Shown here: piece by piece, positions 23,066-31,400 of the stretch | Layout: each line of letters begins with the position of its first letter | Numbering within the stretch: the stretch's first letter is position 1 | Assembly (NCBI GenBank): GCA_036417435.1 | Contig: CM070915.1 | Span: forward strand, 79,919,799 to 79,983,798 | Direction: 5' to 3' | From: Inia geoffrensis | Lineage: Eukaryota; Chordata; Mammalia; Artiodactyla; Iniidae | DNA: 64,000 nt | Notes under the pieces: model-generated | Databases searched by the model: none | Told to the model about the DNA's origin: nothing | Seen by the model: the letters and a program-made list of their open reading frames with translations, nothing else | Made by a program: the position numbers and the translations under genes

Positions 23066-23633
23066 TGGAGACAGAGGGTCCCCTTAGATCCTTCCCAACG
23101 CCCTGGTGTCTGCTCTTCGGAAGAACTAAGGTTTACCCACCCCGACCCCCATCCTAGAACGTGCGACTCCCCTGTCAGGGACACGCCCTTTAGAGGCTGA
23201 AAGGAGGAGCCACAGTCGCCTCCGTGTCAATAGCTACGAGCTGCCGATAGACCTGCTTCCCGTTCTAATGATTAAGACTGAAAAAGAAACACCTTTTACG
23301 GAGAATCTGGGCAGTGGTCCAAAGGCTTCATGCCAGAAAATAATCCTTTGCGTTCTTCTTTGAGACAATGTCTCAGGAACGTATTTGCTGTGAACAGGCA
23401 GCTGTTCTCCTGGCCTTTCTCCTCCTGAGAGAACCTTGCTCTGTCCGGTGGTTCTCAACCCAGCTCACGTCCCCTGTGACCCCTACAACCGAAAGAGAGG
23501 CCGCGTCCCCTGGGGAGTCCGAGGCTTTCTGTTGTCCAGATAAAGTGGCTTTTTCTGGTGCCATGGTTTCCATGGGGAAGCAGGTTTATAGCTGGATGGA
23601 ATTACAGGAAATCTTAAAATTCCTTCAAAAGCA
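23066..23633. other. Unassigned left flank of CpG island
   Basis: At about 23449 GGTGGTTCTCAACCC resembles a hAT (MER1/Charlie) terminus, but no second end is visible. I recognise no exon. A plus-strand open frame runs from 23368 to 23754 and ends just past a donor-like CAGGTGAGG at about 23743, but it has no known domain. Confidence 0.35.
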
Positions 23634-23653
23634 GGACATTCCCTGGAATGTCC
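23634..23653. promoter_or_regulatory. Palindromic double TEAD-like site
   Basis: GGACATTCC and GGAATGTCC form a perfect 9-bp inverted repeat with a 2-bp spacer. Each arm carries the TEAD core (ACATTCC at 23636-23642; TGGAATGT at 23644-23651, the full consensus). The arms also fit the kappaB-like GGRNWYYCC pattern. Its position at the left edge of a CpG island makes a regulatory role plausible but unproven. Confidence 0.4.
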
Positions 23654-24370
23654 CGGGAGGGGGCTCCGCGCGGGCCTGTGAGGGCGAGACGGGCGGAGCG
23701 GGAGGGTCTGCAGGGAAGGGCACCGCCCCCGTCGGCCGCCGTCCAGGCAGGTGAGGGGGGGGGAGGGGCGCGCGCTCAGCCCCTCGCTTCGCTGCCCTTT
23801 AGTTCAATCCAGCAAAGCGCGCTGCAGCGCCCAGCCGAAGCCCCGCCCCCTGCAGCGGCCGGGCCCCACCCGCCTTCGCGCCCGGGGCAGGCCCCGCCCC
23901 TCGGTGGGGCGCGGGCGGCGGGACCCTCCTGCTGCGGCTCGGAGACCCCGTCCTGCTGAGACGCAGCGGCGCCTGCGCGCGGGGAGCTGGGCGGCGCCGC
24001 CGCCAGGAATCGGAAGGTCTGGGAGCTGCGGCCGCGGGAGAGCCGCAGGCCGGGCTCACGTGTGTCGTCTGAGCGGCTCCCTCCTGCCTCTGCGCCCCTC
24101 CGCCGTTTGGGGAACGGGACGAGGTCCTGGGCACCAACGGGCCGGGCCCCTGTGTTCTTCAGACGCCCCGCGCCTGCCTCCCCGGGGGCCCCTCGGGGGA
24201 CGTGGGCGATGTCCTCGCACGACTCCCCGACGGGGACATTCCTGCCGCGCGCGGCCTGACCTCCCCTCCCCTCCGCTCCCACCCCCAGTTCCTGGAGGTC
24301 GGCGTCTCCCTGCTTACGTCCCGCGCCAGCCCCCAGTGTCCACGTGGGACGCGAGCGCGTCATGGAGTTT
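23650..24370. promoter_or_regulatory. Strong CpG island, candidate promoter
   Basis: This is the densest CpG block in the window. It contains GC boxes CCCCGCCCCC (23841-23850) and GCCCCGCCCC (23891-23900), an NRF1-like GCGCCTGCGCGC (23969-23980) and two CACGTG E-boxes (24057-24062 and 24341-24346). It has no TATA box, as is usual for CpG-island promoters. No first exon is recognisable on either strand. It may be the promoter of a gene or long non-coding RNA outside my recognition, or an orphan island active in the germline. Confidence 0.7.
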
Positions 24371-24892
24371 CTGCCTCGGCAGGCGCTGAGCTGGGACACG
24401 GAACGGACGTGCCAGACCTGCTGAAAGATCCGGTTCCTCGCTCGTCCCCGTCTGCTGGGAGGAGAAGGTGTTGCAGGAAAGGAAGAAAGTAACCCCTCAG
24501 CACTAGCCACCCCTTCGCTATGACCTGTGGCCCCGATGACGAGGACGCTAGCCCCTCCCTGCTCCAGCCAGCCACCCCCATCGTGTGATACCAACTGAGG
24601 ACAGAGAAAGCTGGCGGGATGGTGACCTGCCCCCGGGGTCCTAACGGGGCCGTGGGTCCGGCCCGAGGAGGTGTTTTGCTGTCTAGACAATCGGAGTCAA
24701 TTAATGAGCCAATTCAGCAACCTGCTGCAGGAGGGCGGACGGGCAGAGCGTTTGGTAGATTCCCCAGGCGTCCAGAGAGCGCAAGATGCTGCAGATGGAA
24801 AGGCCTGGGGGTTGGAGCAAAGAGGACCGTGTGATACAGGCGCTCAGTCCCATTAACTTAGGTGACCCTGGGTTTGGGTTTCTTCCCAGCAG
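24371..24892. other. Unassigned right flank of CpG island
   Basis: Composition returns to normal. I recognise no exon or repeat. Confidence 0.4.
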
Positions 24893-25045
24893 TTCTACTG
24901 ATGCTCCGGACCAGAGAATTCCTTGTTGAGAGGCTGCCCTGAGCACTGAAGGGTCACCCCCTGCCCTGCTGCGACAACCAAAAGTGTCTCCGTACGTTGC
25001 CAGATGTCCCTAAGGTGGTGCAGGGCACAGTTAAGAAGCCCTGTG
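24893..25045 (+). mobile_element. MER5-type hAT-Charlie remnant
   Basis: Landmarks in order are GAATTCCTTGTTGAGAGGC, then TGCGACAACCAAAAGTGTCT, then TTGCCAGATGTCCCTAAGG. These match the MER5 consensus words TTCTTTGTTGTGGGGGC, GTGACAACCAAAAATGTCTC and TTGCCAAATGTCCCC. It is an ancient non-autonomous DNA transposon with no coding capacity. Confidence 0.75.
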
Positions 25046-25354
25046 AGCACAGGAAGGATCAACCAGCCAACATCACCTGGGCTCATGTTGAGAAGGAGAA
25101 TCATTGGCTTGTTTATTGGCATTTTTTACACCTTATTTCAGTGATCTTTTCAGATAGTCAAACTCTTAATTCTTATGAAAACAAAAGACTCCTCTGAAAT
25201 CCATCCAGAAGTTATTACCTGAATGGAATGGCTAGATATATAGATACCATAAATGATGTCACATCACTTCTATAGATTTATATATCACTTCTTCTAGTAG
25301 ACACTAATTTCGGTGATTGGATTTTTGACCAAAACATCATCCAACAGGAAAAGG
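25046..25354. other. AT-rich unassigned sequence
   Basis: I recognise no gene or repeat. Confidence 0.4.
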
Positions 25355-25510
25355 AAGCCCTACTGTGTGCCCAGCCCAGATTTATATGTGTGATCCCACC
25401 TACTCCTGAGAGACAAGTATTGCTTTCTTTTCAGAATAGTAAAACAAGGCTCAGAGATGTTAAATTATGTTGCCCCAAGGTCACACAGCTGCTGATTAGA
25501 AATAGAATTT
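25355..25510 (-). mobile_element. MIR SINE (minus strand)
   Basis: The antisense MIR order is well kept: CTACTGTGTGCCCAGCC, then GATCCCACCTACTCC, then AAGGCTCAGAGATGTTAAAT and CCAAGGTCACACAGCTGCTG. Confidence 0.8.
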
Positions 25511-26140
25511 AAATAGGTTTGAGGGTAAAATTCTTGGACCACAATGTCACAGTCCCATATTTCTCCTGGTCACAGACATCTGCTTCCAGGGCGGTACCTT
25601 CAGCCCTCCTGTCCTGCCTGAGACCCCTCAGCTGCAGGCTCTCCACCTCACCATGGACTCTGCCCTGGTTCTTTGTAATCATTCCAGGAATTCGTGGAGC
25701 TGTGTTAAACCACCACTTGTTATGGACTTAAAAACACACACCTCGCTCTGCAAACTGGGGGCTGGACCACGTGACCTCTGTGGACCCATCAACCCTAACA
25801 TTCCACGTGTGAGTGACTCTGTTTTAGAATTTGGTAGGACGTGACCATTGTTCCTGACATCTCGGAGTTGTTGTTTTTCTCACGTTATTATCTCGCTGCT
25901 TCAACTCAGGTCAGTATTTCTCACCCTAGCGCATCCGAGTTTCGTCTCCGTCATGGCTGACTGGCAGCTCCAGGGGATGACCTGTTCGTGTCCGCACCCC
26001 CGTATCTGGAGCCAGCTGTCCGCAGCTGTGCCTAGAGCTCACGGTGAGCTACAGCTCAGCCACCACGGCGGGGCTGATTGTCCACGACTGTGGAACAGGT
26101 CTCAGTCGTGGTTACAAGGACGGAGTGAAAAGATGGGGAA
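25511..26140. other. Unassigned sequence
   Basis: Composition is mixed and I recognise no gene or repeat. Confidence 0.4.
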
Positions 26141-26337
26141 AGAGGATAGAGCAGGGCTTTCAAATTTGTTTTCAATTAACAAAAAACTGCTCAAACAAAA
26201 TTTAAATGGAAGCCCAGTGTATTAAACAGATAAAAAGAGGATAGAGCAGGGCTTTCAAATTTGTTTGTTGTTTTCAATTAACAAAAGACTGCTCAAACAA
26301 AATTTAAATGGAAGCCCAGTGTATTAAACAGATAAAA
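26141..26337. repeat. Tandem duplication, 95 and 102 bp units
   Basis: Copy 1 (26141-26235) and copy 2 (26236-26337) both begin AGAGGATAGAGCAGGGCTTT and end ACAGATAAAA. They differ by one substitution (AAAAAACTG versus AAAAGACTG) and a 7-bp insertion in a TTTG-rich part of copy 2. The near identity points to a recent duplication. Confidence 0.97.
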
Positions 26338-26714
26338 ACAGAGTTGCTTTAAGTTGAAGTTTTTGGATAAGGGCCTGGAGTCTCACTGGATCATCCTTTA
26401 CCTCCTATTTAACGAATGCCCTTTGTAAACTTCCTGCAGACCTCCTAGCACTTCAACAAACACCACTTTAAAATTGTTATCCTGATAAAAGCAATTATGG
26501 AAAGGCCAACAGGAACCTCCAAAGATCCACTCTTTCATAAAGGCAACAAGAACACTGGGAAAAAGTGCAAACTCAACGTTTTCAGAACTCTGGAAATTAT
26601 CCAAAGGATTACAACAATCCAAGAAGTGTTTATTCAAGAAAAATGGCTGAATTTCAGTAAAAACAGTGAGCTTTGTGGCATTTTTAACTTGGCCTATTCC
26701 AGTCTCCCTTGTAT
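26338..26714. other. Unplaced, repeat-like sequence
   Basis: 26.4-26.7 kb has the feel of retroelement 5' sequence (for example AGAACTCTGGAAATTATCC), but I could not assign a family. I recognise no gene. Confidence 0.3.
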
Positions 26715-27092
26715 TCGTTTCTTATTGCTTCTGTAATAAATTACCACGTACCCAGTGCCTTAAAACTGCACAAATTTATCATCTTACATTTCTGCGGGTC
26801 AGAAGTTTGACGCGGGTCTCACTGGGTTAAAATCAAGTTGGTGGCAGCACTGCATTGCCTCTGCAGGATCTAGGGACCATCTGTGGTCAGGCTGCCCTCA
26901 TCCTTGGCTCACGGCCCCTCCATCCTCAAGGCCAGCGGTGCAGGCTTGGGTCCTTCATACATCACATCACGCAACCTTCTCTTTACTCCTCACCCACTTT
27001 TAAGGACCCATGTGATTACATGGGGCCCACCTAGACAACTCAGAACAACCCTTTTTAAGATCAGCTAGTTAGCAAACTCAATTCCATCTGCA
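26715..27092 (-). mobile_element. MaLR-like LTR remnant (probably minus strand)
   Basis: The plus strand opens with ATTCGTTTCTTATTGCTTCT, then CCTTAAAACTGCACAAATTT, GGGTCTCACTGGGTTAAAAT, CATGTGATTACATGGGGCCC and CAATTCCATCTGCAAA. This is a well-known mammalian interspersed repeat order that I associate with antisense MaLR-type LTRs. The precise family is not certain. Confidence 0.6.
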
Positions 27093-27304
27093 AAACTATT
27101 CCTCAAAAATGAAGGCGAAATTAAGACATTCCCAGATAAACAATAACTGAGAGAATTTGTCACTAGCAGTCCCGCCTTACAAGAAATACTAAAAGAAGTG
27201 TTTCAAGCTGAAATGAAAAGACATGAGACAGTAACTCAAAGGCATATTAAGAAAAAAAGAGCACATTAAAAGTCAGCTACACTGGTAAATATAAAAGACA
27301 TTGT

Positions 27305-27660
27305 AGGGACTTCCCTGGTGGCGCAGTGGTAAAGAATCCGCCTGCCAATGCAGGGGACACGGGTTCAATCCCTGGTCAGGGAAGATCCCACATACTGCGG
27401 AGCAACTGAGCCCATGCACCACAACTACTGAGCCTGTGCTCTAGAGCCCGCGAGCCACAACTACTGGCCCCGCGTGCCACAACTACAGAAGCCCGCACGC
27501 CTAAAGCCCGTGCTCCGCAACAGGAGAAGCCACCGCAGTGAGAAGCCCATGCACTGCAACAAAGAGCAGCCCCTGCTCGCGGCAACTAGAGAAAGCCCGT
27601 GCACAGCAACAAAGACCCAACACAGCCAAAAAAATAAGTAAATTTTTAAAAAGCAACAAA
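27305..27660 (+). mobile_element. CHR-1-type long SINE (plus strand), inserted in L1
   Basis: The tRNA-derived head ACTTCCCTGGTGGCGCAGTG has A-box-like TGGCGCAGTGG and B-box-like GGTTCAATCCC. It is followed by repeated ACAACTACTGAGCC-type body modules and an A-rich tail. Imperfect target duplications AAAAGACATTGTA (left) and AAAAGACTGTA (right, 27661-27671) flank it. The insertion splits an L1 and so postdates it. Confidence 0.93.
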
Positions 27661-28144
27661 AAAAGACTGTAAATATATTTTTTGTTTGTAACTCTTTTCT
27701 TTACCATACGATTTAAAAGATAATTGTATAAAGCAATAATCACTAAAATGTGTTGTTGGGCTTGTAATGTATAGGTGTAATTTATATGACAGTAATAGCA
27801 CAAAGGAGAATGGAAGATATATAGTTATATTGGAGCAAAGTTTTTGTATTCTTTTGAATTTAAGTTGGTATATTTCTGGACTAGGTGGTTTTAAACTGTG
27901 TGAATAATTAAAATTAATGGAGAAAAAGAGCAAAAAGCACATAACACATAAAGAAAATAAATAGCAAAATGGAAGCTGTAAAGTCTACCTTATTATTAAG
28001 TGCCTTAAATGCAAATAGATTACACATGCCAATCATAAGAAAGACACTGGTAGAGTGAAAGAAAAAGAAAACATGATCCAATTATATGCTGCCTGCAAGA
28101 GACACACTTTAGATTCAAAAATACCAATAAATTTAAAGTAAAAT

Positions 28145-29240
28145 GATGCTCCCACAGACTCACTGCAACACCCAACAAAATCCCGGCTTGATTCTTGAAG
28201 AAATTGACAAGTTCACCATAAAATGTATATGTCAAAGCAAGGGATGCAATATAGCCAAAACAGTATTGAAAAAGTAGAACAAAGTTAAAAGTGTCACACT
28301 TCCTGATTTTAAAACTTACTGCAAAGCTACAGTAACGAAGCAAGTGTGATATTGGCATAGTAGACATATAGAATAATGGAATAGAATTGAGAAAGCAAAA
28401 TTTGACCCATACAACTATGGTCAATTGGGTTTTGGGGGTTTTGTTGGTCAATTGTTTTTTGACATGGTGCCAAGATATTTAAATGGGGGAATAAATAGTC
28501 CTTTCAACAACTGCTGCTGGAACTGAATATAGACATGAAAAAAATGGACTAGGACCTCTACATCACAACACACAAAAATCGTCTCAGAATGGATCACACA
28601 CTTACATGTGAGAGCTAACACTACAAAACCCCTAGAACAAAACATAGGAGCAAGTCTTCATGATCTTGGGTGAGGCATGTGGTTCCTTTCTTTCCTTGTG
28701 ATGTCTGTGACTTGGATATAATGCCAAAAGCCTGAGTGACAAAGAAAAAATAGGTATATTGAACTTCATCCAAATTGAAAACTCGTGATTCCAAAGCTTT
28801 TGTGTGCCAGAAAGTGAAACGACAGCCCACAGAGAGAAAATATTTCCAAATCCTGAATGCGATAAGGCACTTATATCAAGGATTTATATATATTTACTTA
28901 CATAACACGGTTTCCAAGCTGATGAGACGGTCCATTGGCAGCTGAAGTCGGGAACTCTCGAATCTAAATAGTAACAAGACAAGTTTGAATAGATATTCCT
29001 CTAAAGAAAATAAGCAAACAGCCAATAAGCAGATGTTAAAAAAAAAAAGATGCTCAACATGATTAGTCATAAGAAAAATATAAATTGAAATCATAATGAG
29101 ATATCATTTCACACCACAAAGATGGTAAATCAATAAGGCAGACAATGACAAGTGTAGGTGAGGATGCGGGGAAATTTGACCTCGCACACTACCTGTGGGA
29201 TTGTAAAATGGTGGCACCTTTTTGGAAAACAACTTGATAG
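28145..29240 (+). pseudogene. L1 ORF2 C-terminal half, decayed
   Basis: The nucleotide order follows the region of ORF2 downstream of the reverse transcriptase domain up to the GAGGATGCGGGGAAATTTG word near the 3' end. Stops and frameshifts occur throughout, and minus-strand open frames overlap it by chance. It has no coding potential. Confidence 0.8.
28901..28955 (+). repeat. Unidentified 55-bp segment, copy A
   Basis: This interrupts the L1 ORF2 relic. It is matched by copy B at 29795-29849 with 45 of 55 identical positions and no gaps by manual alignment. Shared words include TTGATGA or CTGATGA and GAAGTCGGGAAC. I could not assign it to a repeat family. Confidence 0.7.
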
Positions 29241-29242
29241 AA

Positions 29243-29310
29243 AGCCTGTCTTGTCTGGCTGCTGTGGCTAGAACTTCCAGTGATATGGAGTAAAAGTGAT
29301 GACAGTGGGC
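29243..29310 (-). mobile_element. Inverted L1 ORF2 segment
   Basis: TTGTCTGGCTGCTGTGGCTA to GTGATGACAGTGGGC is the antisense of an L1 RT-region stretch. It is followed at once by the same stretch in sense orientation from 29311. The arms (29251-29298 and 29311-29360) are about 48-50 bp and form an imperfect inverted repeat. Confidence 0.75.
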
Positions 29311-29730
29311 CACTTTTATTCAAATTAGTATTGGGAGTCCCAGCCATAGCAATCAGAGAAGAAAAAGAAATAAAAGGAATCCAAATTGGAAAGGAAGAAT
29401 GAAAAGTGTCACTATTTGCAGATGACATGGTACTTAACTATATATAGAAAATCCCAAAGATGCCACCAAAAAGCTATCCGGACTCGTCAACGAACTTGGT
29501 AAAGTTGCAGGATACAAATTTAATATCAAGAAATCTGTTGTGTTTCTATACACTAACAATGAACTATCAGAAAGAGAAATTAAGAAAATAATCCCATTTA
29601 CAGTTGCATCAAAAAGAATAAAATACCTGGGAATAAATCTAACTAAGGAGGTAAAAGACCTGTACTAGGAGAACTGATGAAACACTAAAGAAAGGAATTG
29701 AAGATGACACACAAATGGGAAGACAAACTG
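29311..29730 (+). mobile_element. LINE-1 RT-region fragment (plus strand)
   Basis: The sense L1 ORF2 sequence includes the reverse transcriptase catalytic motif, read as FADD at 29415-29426, within SLFADDMVL (the L1 family usually has YADD or FADD). It continues through the YTNNELSEREIKK-like region and ends near 29730 without a poly-A tail. A stop follows the motif within a few codons (ATATATAG), so it is a relic. Confidence 0.9.
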
Positions 29731-30943
29731 TATCTCTGCCAGTTTCCCTGGGACTCTCTGGGGAAACAGAAGGTTTTCTCGTTACAATAAAACACATAAC
29801 ATGGTTCCCATGTTGATGACACATTCCATTAGCCGCCGAAGTCGGGAACGTTGTCTGGAAGCTCAGAGGTGGAACTGTGTTAACAACAGGTGGTGGGTTT
29901 GTGGCCTGGAGAACTTCAGCATTTATCTTGCCCTTTAATCTTCCCCGCAGGAGGGAACAAAGCACAGCCTCTCCACGTTGACCTGGCCTCCTGCCCCTCC
30001 CGAGAAGCCGGGGGCGTCAGGGCCGTACTGCTCAGTCCCAGGTACTGGGTAGGATCAGGGTGCTGGCACCAACAGGTCCCTTCCTGTGTCCTGCACCTGT
30101 CACTGGACAAGATGTCACACAAGTGAGGCAGAACCATGTGGGGACGGGAATGGTATGGCCGCCTCGCCAGCGTCCCTGCCCCAAACTCCACCCCCAGCTC
30201 CCGGCACATCCCCCGGGTGGTCCCCTCCCGGTGATGTCCACCATTTCCCCGACCTCTGTTCCTGTAATACTTCTGTGTCACCAGGCTCACTTACTTGTCT
30301 TCCCAATTAGGCCACACCTCCTGAGAATGGGACCTAAAAGTGACATCACAGTGGCCAAGGTGTAGCCCAGTGAGTAATGAGGCACCCACAGAGCATCGGG
30401 GTCAGAGGCAAATGGTGCCTTGATAGAGGTCATCCAGGGACGATGGGCGGCTCACAGGAGCAGCTGTAAAGTTGTCAGCTTGTAACAGAACCTCATTTGC
30501 AAAGAGGCACAGGTGCTGATGTTGAAGATGTTTAACATTTGCTTCCATAATATTCCTGTATCCTAACTTCCATGACGAACACTGTAAATACTAAAATCTA
30601 TTTTAGCTGAAAAGTCCGGTGTACGTTCTGTGCACTATTTAATCTCTGCGTACACTACAGTGTGAATTTCAACAGACTGATCCCTCACCCTCTGACGTTC
30701 AGATGTCTTGGGAGAAGAGGCACAACAGAGAGGAGTTTCCGGTTCCCCTCAAAGTACACTGCTGGAGACGTGCAACATGCTGTCCATGGAGGGGAGGACC
30801 TCAGCCAGCCCTGGCCGTGGGGACTCAGGCATGGACACACCTGGCCCTGCCGAGCGACTCCAACCCCAGGCTTGAGCATCTGGATTCACCCAGTGGGGCG
30901 TGAACACCCTCAGGGGCCAGCTGGGCTGCCAGGGGACCACACA
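29731..30943. other. Unassigned sequence containing 55-bp segment copy B (29795-29849)
   Basis: Copy B matches 28901-28955 at 45 of 55 positions. The remainder (29.85-30.94 kb) is GC-richer and I recognise no gene or repeat. A strong-looking retroelement border is not visible. Confidence 0.5.
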
Positions 30944-30997
30944 GGTGTTGCAGGGGATGGAGGTGATATAGGTGATGCAGGTGACACAGGTGATGTA
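30944..30997. repeat. 9-bp minisatellite, six degenerate copies
   Basis: Units are GGTGTTGCA, GGGGATGGA, GGTGATATA, GGTGATGCA, GGTGACACA and GGTGATGTA. Being in multiples of three, one frame reads as glycine-aspartate-rich repeats. I see no gene around it. Confidence 0.9.
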
Positions 30998-31239
30998 GGG
31001 CATTTTGAAGGCAGCCCCTCCCTTCATCACAAGCACGATCCTCAGGTTCCCTGTTGCTTTCTACCTTCACACACAGCAAAAGATCTCATCTCGGCCAGAC
31101 CTTGGTTTTCTGGAATAACATAGCATAACCTTAGAATGGAATGGAACAGGCCATATTTTCCCGCCGTGACGGGCGTGGCTCCCTGGTGAACCGTGTAGGT
31201 GCACCCCCGTCACACTTTAATAAACAGCTGTGAGCTCTG
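30998..31239. other. Unassigned sequence
   Basis: Nothing is recognised. An AATAAA at about 31209 has no transcript context. Confidence 0.4.
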
Positions 31240-31400
31240 AGCGCTCATTAGATGCTGGGCATTTATTTCGGATCCAACAATCCTGTGGATTAGATATCAT
31301 TATTACCCCCATTTCGCAGAGGAAAAAGCTAAAGCATCAGCGGTTAAAGGGTGGACTAGGCCACGTCACAGCTGCTGAGGAAGCTTTTGGGGTGTTTGGA
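31240..31400 (-). mobile_element. MIR SINE (minus strand)
   Basis: Antisense MIR order: CCAACAATCCTGTGGATTAG, then ATTATTACCCCCATTTCGCA, then a degraded AAGCTAAAGCATCAGCGGTT and CCACGTCACAGCTGCTGAG. Confidence 0.75.

Larger units (their letters stand above)
27093..29245 (+). mobile_element. LINE-1 (plus strand), internally deleted and interrupted
   Basis: 27093-27300 and 27672-28140 match the L1 segment leading into ORF2 (for example AGACATTCCCAGATAAACAA; then TCCAATTATATGCTGCCTGC in the endonuclease start). At about 28145 it jumps to the C-terminal half of ORF2 (CACTTCCTGATTTTAAAACT; AGATGCTCAACATGATTAGT). The endonuclease-to-RT middle is missing. A CHR SINE lies inside it at 27305, and an unidentified segment of about 55 bp interrupts it at 28901. 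It is dead and truncated. Confidence 0.85.

Noticed and set aside
23776..24690. 304-codon minus-strand open frame through the CpG island
   Set aside because: Arg/Pro/Gly/Ala-rich translation typical of CpG-island DNA, with overlapping frames on the other strand and no domain.
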